Shown here one piece after another: positions 34,212 to 42,943 of a stretch of 43,309 nucleotides of DNA (position 1 is the first letter of the stretch; each line of letters begins with the position of its first letter). The notes beneath the pieces are model-generated. The model saw nothing but the letters and a program-made list of their open reading frames with translations. It did not search any database and was not told where the DNA came from. Source of the DNA: an uncultured Lachnospiraceae bacterium (GTDB lineage Bacteria > Bacillota > Clostridia > Lachnospirales > Lachnospiraceae); NCBI GenBank assembly GCA_947628955.1, contig CANRBX010000020.1, positions 1 to 43,309 on the forward strand, read 5' to 3'. A program made the translations under genes and the position numbers.

Positions 34212-35150
34212 TCAGACCGCCTCCTTTTGCCCGCTCTTTCTCCTGAAAGAGATGCCGTAAAGCAGATTCACCAGCACAACGATCACCATGCCGGCCAGGA
34301 TCTGGATCACGGCCACCGCGTTGGCCCTTCCGAACTGAGTCCGCGGGCTGGTGATCGCCAGTTCCCTGATCACATAGCTGATGCTGTACGTTCCGGCGGC
34401 TCCCTTCGTCAGAAAATAGACCTCATTGTAGAGCAGGAAGCCGGAGGTCGCCGCGAGGATGGACACCGTCCGGAGCGTTCCCCGGATCATGGGGATCGTC
34501 ACATACCAGTCCTGCCTCAGCCCGCTGGCACCGTCCAGCATGGCCGCCTCGCGGACGTCCTCCGGGACAGCCATAATGTTGCCCAGGATCATCAGCGTCG
34601 TCGTCCCTGTGAAAAAAATATAGGCCCCCGTCATCGCCAGAAATGCAGAGCCCTTCAAAAGCAGGATATTCTCCGAAAAATCTTTGACAAAAATGCGGAT
34701 CACCGGGTTCACCACACCGTAAAGCGGGCTGTACAGCTGCAGAAATATCATGCCCATGGCAGCCGTAGAGATCATGTTGGGGATGATGTAGATATTCCGG
34801 ATCACGCGCACCCCTTTCATTTTTCTGGAAAACGCCAGCGCGATCAGCGTCGCAACCGGGATCTGCACCGTCACCCCGAGAAGCGCCCACAGGGAAGAAT
34901 TTCTCAGCGCCTCCCAGAAGTAGGGGTAGGTGTGAAAAATATAATCATAATTGCTCCACATTTCCTTCAGGCCGAAAAATTCCGGGCTGGTAATATTTGT
35001 GTAGTCCCATTTGCAGAAGGATGTTACAAAAACCGTCACAAGGGGATACAGATAAAAGACGCAGAAGGCAAGAATCGTGGGAGCAAGAAATGCCAGGATA
35101 AAACACTTTTTACGCAGGGCGGCCCTGCCTGTCTTCTTTTTTGCCTTCAT
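34212..35150 (-). CDS. Carbohydrate ABC transporter permease, MalF type
   Basis: 312 residues and about six membrane spans beginning CFILAFLAPTILAFCVFYLY. The EAA loop is REAAMLDGASGLRQ. It forms the transmembrane pair with the MalG-type protein. The ATG at 35150 follows GGGAGG closely; an in-frame extension to 35222 crosses the intercistronic hairpin and is rejected. No ABC ATPase gene is present in the window, so a shared MsmX-like ATPase is expected elsewhere. Confidence 0.94.
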   Translation of the reverse strand: MKAKKKTGRAALRKKCFILAFLAPTILAFCVFYLYPLVTVFVTSFCKWDYTNITSPEFFGLKEMWSNYDYIFHTYPYFWEALRNSSLWALLGVTVQIPVATLIALAFSRKMKGVRVIRNIYIIPNMISTAAMGMIFLQLYSPLYGVVNPVIRIFVKDFSENILLLKGSAFLAMTGAYIFFTGTTTLMILGNIMAVPEDVREAAMLDGASGLRQDWYVTIPMIRGTLRTVSILAATSGFLLYNEVYFLTKGAAGTYSISYVIRELAITSPRTQFGRANAVAVIQILAGMVIVVLVNLLYGISFRRKSGQKEAV

Positions 35151-35196
35151 AAAACCTCCCTGGAAACACGAGAAACCGGTTTCGGAAAAACTGCCG

Positions 35197-35241
35197 GCGG
35201 GATGCCCGCCAGGGCCTGTCACAGCCCTGCCGGCATCCCGC
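35197..35241 (-). other. Large intercistronic stem-loop after the binding-protein gene
   Basis: GCGGGATGCC (35197-35206) pairs with GGCATCCCGC (35232-35241), and an inner CAGGGC/GCCCTG stem (35210-35215 with 35224-35229) extends it around a short loop. There is no U-run. Stem-loops at this position in sugar ABC operons are known to stabilise the upstream binding-protein message and reduce permease expression. Confidence 0.75.
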
Positions 35242-35270
35242 GTTCAACGTCATCGCCAGTGATGTCCCGT

Positions 35271-36545
35271 TTATCCGATCAGCGCGATCAGCTCCTTCTG
35301 CAGCTGCTCAAATCTCGCATCGATATCCGTTCCGGAAACCGCGCACTCCATCAGTGCATTGATGATGGCGCCCTTCACATCGGAACCCCACTCGTGGGCC
35401 ATATCGAAAACGATCGTTCCGGCTGCATTGACCTGTGAGCATGCCTGCGCCAGCTTTATCGTGACCGGATCGCCGCTCTCCTGTGCCAGGGCATCCAGGT
35501 CTACGCTGGTGTTGCAGGGATTCGCCTGCACGTCGGTGAAGATCCTGGCCTGAACCTCCTCGCTCGTCATATACTTGATAAACTCCAGGGCGAGCGCCTC
35601 TTTCTCCTCGCTCATCCCGCTGGCAACCGTCAGCCCTGCGCCCGCAGAAGCGATGGCGACATCTCCCGGGAAGATGGCAGGCTCGATCACGTCGGCAAGA
35701 CTCTCATCGATACCGCTCGCGTTCCACACGCCGTTGAACAGGACCGCGGCCATGCCGTTCTTATTGAAGTCGTCCATCAGGTTTCCCACATCCTCTGTGG
35801 TGTGGTCTGAGCCGTTGGCCTGATCCAGCGCCGCGGCGGTCTTGAAGGCATCGGCAAACACATCCGACTGGATTGCTTCCTCCGTCAGCTCGGAGGCGAT
35901 GATCTCCCTGCCCTCCTCCGAGGACGCCAGGATCGCGTTTATGATGAAGCTGGAGCCCTGGCCTGCCGCATAGCCGTAGGTGCCGTCCCCGATCGCACGA
36001 ACCTTCTCCATGGCTGCGCCGAAGGAATCCCAGTCCGCCAGGTCTGCCTCCGTAATGCCTGCTTTTTCAAACACGGCAGAGTTGTACCAGATGCCACGGC
36101 TCTCGATCTGGTCATGAACCGAATAGATCGCCCCGTCTATATTGTTCTGCACATAATTCAGGCCCACAGCGTCCTGAAGGCCGTTCTCGTCGATATATGG
36201 CTTCAGGTCCAGCACCAGTCCCTGAGAGACGGCTGCCGCAGGAACCGGAGCGCCCAGATCCACAAGGTCCGGGAAGCTTCCGCCCGCCACCTCCGCGCTG
36301 ACGATATCATCTCTGTTCTCCACCGCAACAGGCGTAAATTTCACCGGGCCGTCTGCGTGCGCCGCCGCAAACTCATCGTAGATATCACGCATCACCTGGG
36401 CCGCGGCCCACTCGCTCTCGTCCTGATAATAGCCATGATAAAATTCCAGGACGTCGTCCCCCGCCGCCGAGACAGGGACAGCGCTCATGACCGTCATTGT
36501 GCCCATAGCCGCAGCCAATATCAGACTGATCGTTCTCTTCTTCAT
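35271..36545 (-). CDS. Extracellular sugar-binding protein of the ABC transporter, no lipobox
   Basis: 424 residues, family 1 solute-binding protein pattern (MRDIYDEFAAAH, WYNSAVFEKAGI, NGVWNASG, FIKYMTSEEVQ). The signal peptide ends VPVSAAGDD with an AxA-type cleavage site and no cysteine, so unlike most Gram-positive binding proteins it is not an obvious lipoprotein. First gene of the transport operon (binding protein, MalF, MalG, oxidoreductase, acyltransferase, fucosidase), preceded by an AT-rich control region. AAGGAGG is close to the ATG. Confidence 0.92.
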   Translation of the reverse strand: MKKRTISLILAAAMGTMTVMSAVPVSAAGDDVLEFYHGYYQDESEWAAAQVMRDIYDEFAAAHADGPVKFTPVAVENRDDIVSAEVAGGSFPDLVDLGAPVPAAAVSQGLVLDLKPYIDENGLQDAVGLNYVQNNIDGAIYSVHDQIESRGIWYNSAVFEKAGITEADLADWDSFGAAMEKVRAIGDGTYGYAAGQGSSFIINAILASSEEGREIIASELTEEAIQSDVFADAFKTAAALDQANGSDHTTEDVGNLMDDFNKNGMAAVLFNGVWNASGIDESLADVIEPAIFPGDVAIASAGAGLTVASGMSEEKEALALEFIKYMTSEEVQARIFTDVQANPCNTSVDLDALAQESGDPVTIKLAQACSQVNAAGTIVFDMAHEWGSDVKGAIINALMECAVSGTDIDARFEQLQKELIALIG

Positions 36546-36594
36546 GAATCCTCCTTCTGCCTGTCAGTTTTCCCATACCGCAGGACTTTTGTGC

Positions 36595-36729
36595 ATTATA
36601 TCTTGTGATATTCTCATTTTAGCAGATATTTTGTGCAGTCTGAAGGAATAACATTGACAAAAGAGGGGATTCTATTGACTGTTCGCCGGAAATTGTGTAA
36701 TTTATTTACCTTTTATAGGTAATTTATTT
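36595..36729 (-). promoter_or_regulatory. AT-rich control region of the transport operon with direct repeats
   Basis: Minus strand -10 TATAAT at 36595-36600, with no good -35 at 17 bp (GCTAAA), as in activator-dependent promoters. Upstream are two ATTGAC elements 21 bp apart (36653-36658, 36674-36679; plus-strand sequence) and two AATTTATTT elements 22 bp apart (36699-36707, 36721-36729) flanking a TTACC-N7-GGTAA dyad. Spacing of about two helical turns suits an AraC-type regulator. The remainder of 36546-36797 is AT-rich and holds no gene. Confidence 0.5.
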
Positions 36730-36797
36730 TCTTTTTTCAGATATAGATATAATATATGCAATAAAATTTGATTTGTCTGTTTTTTGCCGGCGCCGCA

Positions 36798-38093
36798 CTA
36801 CGGCTGCTCCAGAAGGGCCGCCAGCGCGTCCCCCGGCATCTCTCCCTCCAGCACTTCCAGAATGTGATCCATAAACACCGTCTCCTGCTTCGATGTCCAG
36901 AAGGACGCCGGCGTATCAATCTTGCGGTCCGCGGTCCGGACCGTCTCCACCGCCTGATAGAAGCGCGGCATTTCTTCGCGGAATTCCTCCAGGGAGATCT
37001 CCGGGTTTGCCGGAACCTGCTGAGTCTCCTGAAGCATCCGCCGCTGAACGGGCGCGCTGAGCATATACTTCAGGAAGCGGACGCCGGCCTCCTCCCTGGC
37101 CTGGGAGCCGGTGTTTCCCAGGATATAGCAGATGCCTGCCGACTCACAGGACAGCGAAAAGGAGCCGTCCGTGGGCAGCAGCGCGTAGGCGGCCCGGATG
37201 TCCTCCGAGATCATGGGCGCGCCCCACACGCCGTTGATATACATGGCCGCCTTCTGCTCGTTAAAAAGGTCCGTCTCGTCGCGGTAGCTGTAATTGTCGT
37301 CCTTGGCCGTGGAAAACGCAAAGATATCCCGCATCTGTTCCAGGGCAAGAAGCAGCTCTCCCCGCTCCATCTGCGCCGTATGGTTCTCCAGTCCGGCGCC
37401 CATTCTGCCGCCGTTCGTCGCCAGCAGATGGTCCAGAAAGTACAGCCAGCCCTCCGGGGAGACGGCCAGCGGTGTGACAGACAGTCCCTCCCGCGCGCTC
37501 CATTCGGAAATTCTGCGGCAGGCCTCCAGAAATTCCTCCCAGCTCTCCGGCGCCTTCTGAATGCCCGCGGCAGAGAAAATATCCTCGTTGTACCAGTAGC
37601 CGCCGCTGTACAGAAGCGTATCGGAGACGGTAAAGAGCTGACCGTCCCCGGTCCGCCAGTATTCCACATTCAAAGGGGAAGTGTGCTCCCCGAACGAGGG
37701 GTCTTCCTCCATGTACGGGATCAGATCCACAGCCAGCCCGTTCCCGACCATATACTGGTAGATGCGGTTGTTGCTCATCCCGCCGAAAAAGATCACATCC
37801 GGGATCTTTCCGGTGAGGATGCGGTCCCCCACCTTTCGGATCAGGTCATCATTGGAGGGCATGGAGAGAAGGTTAACCTTCACGTCCGGGTTCTCCGCGG
37901 AGAAATCACTGTAGATCTGCCGCATCGCCACATGGTCGGCCTCGTTGCTCCCCCAGCCATGGACAATGGTGATCTCCACGGGCTCTTCCTCCTTCCCGCA
38001 GGCAGAAATTCCCGCAAACGCAAGGATAAGGGCAGAGAAAAATACGGGCAGAAGGTTTAAATGTCTAGTTGTCTTCACCGCTCTTCTGTTCAT
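36798..38093 (-). CDS. Sugar-binding lipoprotein in the sensor operon
   Basis: 431 residues. Signal sequence ending in lipobox ISAC followed by GKEEEP, so membrane-anchored. Solute-binding family 1 features: ITIVHGWGSNEADH, GKIPDVIFFGG, YWYNEDIFSAAGI, MYINGVWGAP. It overlaps the regulator gene by 29 bp, so it belongs to the kinase-regulator operon rather than to the transporter operon. A role presenting ligand to the kinase is plausible; a second receptor for the transporter is the alternative. GGAG is 7 bp before the ATG at 38093. Confidence 0.9.
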   Translation of the reverse strand: MNRRAVKTTRHLNLLPVFFSALILAFAGISACGKEEEPVEITIVHGWGSNEADHVAMRQIYSDFSAENPDVKVNLLSMPSNDDLIRKVGDRILTGKIPDVIFFGGMSNNRIYQYMVGNGLAVDLIPYMEEDPSFGEHTSPLNVEYWRTGDGQLFTVSDTLLYSGGYWYNEDIFSAAGIQKAPESWEEFLEACRRISEWSAREGLSVTPLAVSPEGWLYFLDHLLATNGGRMGAGLENHTAQMERGELLLALEQMRDIFAFSTAKDDNYSYRDETDLFNEQKAAMYINGVWGAPMISEDIRAAYALLPTDGSFSLSCESAGICYILGNTGSQAREEAGVRFLKYMLSAPVQRRMLQETQQVPANPEISLEEFREEMPRFYQAVETVRTADRKIDTPASFWTSKQETVFMDHILEVLEGEMPGDALAALLEQP

Positions 38094-38826
38094 TTCGGTA
38101 CTCCTTCGGGGACATTCCCACCAGCTTCTTAAAGACCTTTGAAAAATATCCGGTATCGTCAAAACCCACGGCCTGGGAGATCTCATACACTTTCCTGTCT
38201 GTCGTGCGCATGTACTCCTTTGCGAGCTCGATGCGCCGGCTCAGGATATCGTCGAACAGATTGACGCCGCTCTTGCTCTTGTAGAGGCGGCTCAGGTAGC
38301 TCCTGTTCGCGTGGAGCGCTTCCGCGATCTCATCCAGGCTGATCTTCTTGGTGTAATTCTCTTCAATATATTTCTGCATCCGGAAATAGAGGGAGTCCAT
38401 CTCCTCCTTCTGCACGACATCCTGCTGGCAGCTCTCAAGCTCCTGGCTCCGCTTCTTCAGGTTGTGCACCGCCTTCTCCACCGCGGCCGGCAGCTCTTCG
38501 AGCACCGCGATCTTCAGCACATATTCACACACATCGTAGCGGATCGCAGATCGAGCGTAATCGAACTCAGAATATGCGCTCAGGAGGATCACCTGGGTCT
38601 CCGGGCACGTCTCATACAGGGTCCTGCAGACGCTGAGGCCGTCCACGCCGGGCATGCGGATGTCCGTGATCACGATATCCGGCTGTTCTTCGCGGATCCG
38701 CTCCAAAAGCTGTGCGCCGTTTGAGCATACACACAGCAGCGTGCAGTCCATCTTCTCCCAGGAGATCAGGTTTTTCAGCGCCTCCCGGATATAGCTTTCA
38801 TCGTCAGCCGCCATCACTTTCCACAT
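38065..38826 (-). CDS. Response regulator with AraC-type DNA-binding domain
   Basis: 253 residues. Receiver domain 1-120 with acidic pair D8/D9, phosphoacceptor D55 in ITDIRMPG, and the conserved Lys in EYVLKI, where the usual following Pro is Ile. The C-terminal double helix-turn-helix covers about 150-250 (ISLDEIAEALHANRSYLSRLYK, then VGFDDTGYFSKVFKK). Overlaps the kinase by 23 bp and the lipoprotein gene by 29 bp. Likely activates the adjacent fucoside transport operon. Confidence 0.95.
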   Translation of the reverse strand: MWKVMAADDESYIREALKNLISWEKMDCTLLCVCSNGAQLLERIREEQPDIVITDIRMPGVDGLSVCRTLYETCPETQVILLSAYSEFDYARSAIRYDVCEYVLKIAVLEELPAAVEKAVHNLKKRSQELESCQQDVVQKEEMDSLYFRMQKYIEENYTKKISLDEIAEALHANRSYLSRLYKSKSGVNLFDDILSRRIELAKEYMRTTDRKVYEISQAVGFDDTGYFSKVFKKLVGMSPKEYRNEQKSGEDN

Positions 38827-40582
38827 CTGCGTTCCTCCTCTCCGCGGGAAGCACGATCTCCACCGTCGTCCCCTCGTTTTTCGCGCCCGTGATCGTCATC
38901 TGATAATCCTCTCCGTAGAGGATCTGCAGAAGGCGTCTCGTGTTCTGCAGCCCCGTGTGGGTATGTCCCTCATCCGCGGCGGCCTCTGTCTCTGCTGTCT
39001 CTGCTTTCTCTGCGGCATCCCAGCCTTCCTCCAGGCCGACTCCGTTGTCCGACACCCGGATATGCAGCCTCTGCTTTTCCTCAAAGACCTCCACCGTGAT
39101 CCGCCCGTCTCCCTCCTTCGGCTCCAGTCCGTGGGAGACCGCGTTTTCCACCAGCGGCTCGATCAGAAGCCTCGGGATCAGGTCCTCCTTTACAGACTCA
39201 TCGCCGAAGCGGATCTCATAGGTAATCTTGTCCTCAAAGCGGCTGTTCTGGAGCAGGAGGTAAAAGCGGACAATTTCCATCTCCTCCGACACCGGGATCC
39301 TGATCTCCCTGCCGCGGAAGATCTTCCCCTGCATCAGCCTGGAAAATGCATGGAGGCACTCGTAGAGCTCGTCGTTTCCTGCCATCTTAGCCTTGATGCT
39401 CAGCATCGAGAGAATGTTGAACTGAAAATGCGGGTTGATCTGCGCCTGGAGAAACTTCACCTGCGATTTTGCGGCTAGCAGCTCCTTCTCATAAACCTGC
39501 GTGATCAGGTACTGGATTCGGTCCGCCATCTCGTTGAATATCATCCCGATCTCATGAAATTCCCGGATGGAATAATCCTCCATGCGGACGCTGAAATCCT
39601 CTCGGCCGAAGGCCCGCAGGCTCTCCGCGATCGTCTTCACCGGTTTCGTAAAGCGGTAGCTCACCGCAAAGGACAGAAGCGCCGCGGCCAGCAGCGCCAG
39701 GAGAAGGACGCTCAGAAACGCCCACAGGGAGGGCCAGAGCAGGGCATAAATATTGCTGACACCCGCCGCTGCGGCCACCTGAAGGCCAAACCCGCATCTC
39801 TGTGCAGTGTACAGCACGTGCTTGTTTCCAAGCGTCGTCCGGATCACGCGGCCGTCCCCGGCGGGGTCCGGCGTCACCCCGCCCTCCCAGCCATCCGAGA
39901 CGAACAGGGCATGCTCCCCGTCCGACACGGCCCAGCTTCCGCTGCGGTATTCCTCCAGCTCCTGCATCCGGAGCCGGACGGCCTCGCGGCTGATGTCCAC
40001 GATGCACACGCCCAGATCCTCCAGCTCTTCGTCAAAGATGTGAAAGCAGAGGCGCAGCCGGTCTTCCTCCAGATAGCTTTTGTACTGCTCACCACTTTCA
40101 CGGAAATCCGTCTCCAGCTCCCGGCTCACCGCCGCATAGCGGTTCCTCTCGGAAAGGATCATCGGGTAATAGTGTTCGCACACACATTCGTCCAGCCGGT
40201 TGAACAGATATACGCTCTGCACGAAGGGGAGCTGCTGCTGTACCACGTTTCTCTCGGAGAACAGCTCCATGTTGTAGGAGAGCTGGGCCTCCGCCTCATC
40301 CTGCACGCCCGCCTCGCCGGCGAAAAATTTCCGGAGCATCGTGTTGTGGCGGATGGCGATCGCCCCGTCCTCGATGAACTGCACGTTGTCCTGAAACTGC
40401 TGGTTCGTGTTCGTCAGGATGTACTCCAGGTCGTCCTCCGTTCTCCCCAGAAAGATAAAGAGAAAGATCAGGATCATGGCGGCCCCAAGAAGCAGCAGCG
40501 AGCAAAGCGCCGTTATCATGGTAATCATTGTGATCTCAGTGCCCAGCGTCCGCCTGCCTCCGGCACGTCCCTTTCCCCGCAT
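38804..40582 (-). CDS. Sensor histidine kinase, LytS/YesM type
   Basis: 592 residues. First membrane span about 20-46, extracellular sensor 47-280, second span about 283-308, HAMP-like 310-365. The phosphoacceptor is H385 in LQAQINPHFQFN. ATPase boxes: EPLVENAVSHG (475-485), DNGVGL, and GLQN (544-547). Residues about 518-540 (with AETAETEAAADE) are a low-complexity acidic insertion between the two ATP boxes. First gene of the kinase-regulator-lipoprotein operon, just after the tpiA terminator. AAAGGAG lies 8 bp before the ATG. Confidence 0.95.
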   Translation of the reverse strand: MRGKGRAGGRRTLGTEITMITMITALCSLLLLGAAMILIFLFIFLGRTEDDLEYILTNTNQQFQDNVQFIEDGAIAIRHNTMLRKFFAGEAGVQDEAEAQLSYNMELFSERNVVQQQLPFVQSVYLFNRLDECVCEHYYPMILSERNRYAAVSRELETDFRESGEQYKSYLEEDRLRLCFHIFDEELEDLGVCIVDISREAVRLRMQELEEYRSGSWAVSDGEHALFVSDGWEGGVTPDPAGDGRVIRTTLGNKHVLYTAQRCGFGLQVAAAAGVSNIYALLWPSLWAFLSVLLLALLAAALLSFAVSYRFTKPVKTIAESLRAFGREDFSVRMEDYSIREFHEIGMIFNEMADRIQYLITQVYEKELLAAKSQVKFLQAQINPHFQFNILSMLSIKAKMAGNDELYECLHAFSRLMQGKIFRGREIRIPVSEEMEIVRFYLLLQNSRFEDKITYEIRFGDESVKEDLIPRLLIEPLVENAVSHGLEPKEGDGRITVEVFEEKQRLHIRVSDNGVGLEEGWDAAEKAETAETEAAADEGHTHTGLQNTRRLLQILYGEDYQMTITGAKNEGTTVEIVLPAERRNADVESDGG

Positions 40583-40671
40583 CCCGATTTCTCCTTTGCG
40601 TCATGGTATCTGTTCTGTCATGTCCCTCTGCCGGGCCGCCCGCCCAGAGTGGCCCACACTCTCAAAAACGC

Positions 40672-40720
40672 AAAAAAGATTTCATTCCGCCGTTTATCTG
40701 GTAAGGACGGAATGAAATCT
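40672..40720 (-). terminator. Strong terminator of tpiA
   Basis: Perfect 13-bp stem AGATTTCATTCCG/CGGAATGAAATCT (40677-40689 with 40708-40720), followed on the minus strand by TTTTTT. It separates glycolysis from the sensor operon. Confidence 0.92.
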
Positions 40721-40737
40721 CTTCTCAGCCTTTCCGC

Positions 40738-41487
40738 TTATTTGTAGTTTACGATCTTGCCGAACTCTTCCTTCAGGGAAGCGCCGCCCACAAGGCCGCC
40801 GTCGATGTCAGCCTGCGCGAACAGATCCGGAGCGGTCTTTGCGTTTACAGAGCCGCCGTACTGAATGCGGATCGCTGCCGCCGTAGCGTCGTCATAGATC
40901 TCGGCGATGCACTTGCGGATCTCAGCGCAGACCTCCTGCGCCTGCTCGGTGGTCGCGGTCTTGCCCGTTCCGATCGCCCAGATCGGCTCGTAGGCGATTA
41001 CAGCCGTCTTCGCCTGATCAGCCGTCACATTGAGGAAGCCGACCTTTACCTGCTGACGGATCCAGTCCATCGTGATGCCCTGCTCTCTCTGCTCCAGAGA
41101 CTCGCCGCAGCACATGATCGGCGTGATGCCGTGCTCAAATGCCTTGAGCATCTTCTTGTTGACCGTCTCAGAGGTCTCTGCAAAATACTCTCTTCTCTCG
41201 GAATGGCCAAGCACCACGTACTTTACGCCCGCGTCAGTCAGCATGTTCGGGGAGATCTCACCGGTGTATGCACCCTTCTCCTCAAAATACATGTTCTCAG
41301 CGCCCACCTGGATGTTGGAGCCCTTCGCGGCCTCAACCACCGGGATAATGTCGATCGCCGGCACGCAGAATACGACGTCCACCTCATCGTTCTGCACGAG
41401 GGGCTTCAGCGTCTCAACAAGCTTTACAGCCTCGGTCGGAGTCATGTTCATTTTCCAGTTGCCTGCGATAATTTTCTTTCTTGCCAT
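40738..41487 (-). CDS. tpiA: Triosephosphate isomerase
   Basis: Interconverts dihydroxyacetone phosphate and glyceraldehyde 3-phosphate. 249 residues. Catalytic K12 (GNWKMN), H95 (LGHSERR) and E167 ([11 protein letters not shown]), and phosphate-binding IQYGGSV. The ATG at 41487 has AAGGAG 9 bp upstream; the ATG at 41505 is less well placed. It follows pgk by 90 bp. Confidence 0.98.
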   Translation of the reverse strand: MARKKIIAGNWKMNMTPTEAVKLVETLKPLVQNDEVDVVFCVPAIDIIPVVEAAKGSNIQVGAENMYFEEKGAYTGEISPNMLTDAGVKYVVLGHSERREYFAETSETVNKKMLKAFEHGITPIMCCGESLEQREQGITMDWIRQQVKVGFLNVTADQAKTAVIAYEPIWAIGTGKTATTEQAQEVCAEIRKCIAEIYDDATAAAIRIQYGGSVNAKTAPDLFAQADIDGGLVGGASLKEEFGKIVNYK

Positions 41488-41577
41488 TGTATTGTTCTCC
41501 TTCATGAATGGTTTAAAAATATGAGTAATTGCGGGCCAGGCTCTGCCTTCGCCTCCGGCCCGCCATTCGCCAGGTCC

Positions 41578-42783
41578 TTACTTATCCTGGGCTGCCACGA
41601 CGCCCGGAAGGTCCTTGCCCTCGAGGAACTCAAGGGAAGCTCCGCCGCCCGTGGAGATGTGGGTCATCTTGTCGCCGAAGCCGAGCTGGTTCACAGCAGC
41701 TGCAGAGTCGCCGCCGCCGATGATCGTGGTCGCATCCGTCTCTGCCAGGGATTTCGCCACAGCGATCGTGCCCTTTGCCAGGATCGGGTTCTCAAATACG
41801 CCCATCGGTCCGTTCCAGACCACAGTCTTCGCGGATTTCACAGCCTCTGCATACAGGGCAGCCGTCTCCGTGCCGATATCCAGGCCCATCATGTCCGCCG
41901 GGATCGCATCCGACTTCACCACAGACACTTCGATCTCAGCGTCGATCGGGTTCGGGAATTCCTTCGCGATCGTGGTGTCCACCGGGAGAAGCAGCTTCTT
42001 GCCAAGCTTCTCAGCCTTGTCCATCATCTCTCTGCAGTAGTCGATCTTCGTGTCGTCTACCAGGGAGGTTCCTACCTCCAGGCCCTTGGCCTTCAGGAAG
42101 GTGTACGCCATGCCGCCGCCGATGATCAGCGTATCGCACTTCTCAAGCAGGTTCGAGATCACATTGAGCTTGTCTGCAACCTTCGCGCCGCCAAGGATCG
42201 CCACGAACGGGCGCTCCGGATTGTTCACCGCGTTTCCGAGGAAATCGATCTCCTTCTGCATCAGATATCCGACCGCGCTGGTCTCCACATACTGCGTCAC
42301 GCCGACGTTGGAGCAGTGCGCCCTGTGAGCCGTGCCGAACGCATCGTTTACAAACACATCGCACAGGGAGGCAAGCTCTTTGCTGAATGCCTCGCCGTTC
42401 TTCGTCTCCTCGACTCTGTAGCGGGTGTTCTGAAGAAGCACCACATCGCCGTCCTTCATCGCAGCTACGGCAGCCTTCGCATTCTCGCCCACCACGTTGT
42501 CGTCAGCGGCAAACTTCACTTCCTGTCCGAGCAGCTCGGAAAGGCGTACGGCCACCGGCGCCAGGGACATCTCCGGCTTCGGCTCTCCCTTCGGCTTGCC
42601 GAGGTGTGAGCAGAGGATCACCTTTCCGCCGTCCGCGATCAGCTTTCTGATCGTCGGGAGCGCGGCCACGAGACGGTTCTCATCTGTGATCTTTCCGTCC
42701 TTGAGCGGCACGTTGAAATCGCAGCGGACCAGAACCTTCTTGCCTTTTACATTGATATCGTCAACTGATTTCTTGTTAAGCAT
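41578..42783 (-). CDS. pgk: Phosphoglycerate kinase
   Basis: 1,3-bisphosphoglycerate + ADP to 3-phosphoglycerate + ATP. 401 residues. [16 protein letters not shown] at the N-terminus, LGGAKVADK in the hinge region, and nucleotide-domain [11 protein letters not shown] and [15 protein letters not shown] is 8 bp before the ATG. It lies between gap and tpiA, the common glycolytic order. Confidence 0.98.
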   Translation of the reverse strand: MLNKKSVDDINVKGKKVLVRCDFNVPLKDGKITDENRLVAALPTIRKLIADGGKVILCSHLGKPKGEPKPEMSLAPVAVRLSELLGQEVKFAADDNVVGENAKAAVAAMKDGDVVLLQNTRYRVEETKNGEAFSKELASLCDVFVNDAFGTAHRAHCSNVGVTQYVETSAVGYLMQKEIDFLGNAVNNPERPFVAILGGAKVADKLNVISNLLEKCDTLIIGGGMAYTFLKAKGLEVGTSLVDDTKIDYCREMMDKAEKLGKKLLLPVDTTIAKEFPNPIDAEIEVSVVKSDAIPADMMGLDIGTETAALYAEAVKSAKTVVWNGPMGVFENPILAKGTIAVAKSLAETDATTIIGGGDSAAAVNQLGFGDKMTHISTGGGASLEFLEGKDLPGVVAAQDK

Positions 42784-42872
42784 TGGAATTTCCTCCTGTA
42801 ATTCTATAGTTTTTCTCCGGAAGCTTCATGAAAGCCCGGAGCCTCCTTCAGCAGGAAAAGCTGCGCTGTCCT

Positions 42873-42913
42873 GCCGAAAAAAGAGGCCCGGCCCAATCGA
42901 CCGGACCTCTTTT
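42873..42913 (-). terminator. Terminator after gap
   Basis: 13-bp stem (42879-42891 with 42901-42913, one G-U pair) around a 9-nt loop, followed on the minus strand by TTTTTT, 31 bp after the gap stop. It divides gap from pgk-tpiA. The 42784-42872 spacer shows only a weak -10 (TATAGA) for pgk. Confidence 0.9.
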
Positions 42914-42943
42914 CAGGTCTTAAATATGTCCGCCTGGCCTGAA

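Noticed and set aside
36546-36797. AT-rich region as a replication origin
   Set aside because: No cluster of DnaA-box-like TTATNCACA sequences is visible. The position upstream of a binding-protein gene and the repeats fit a promoter region.
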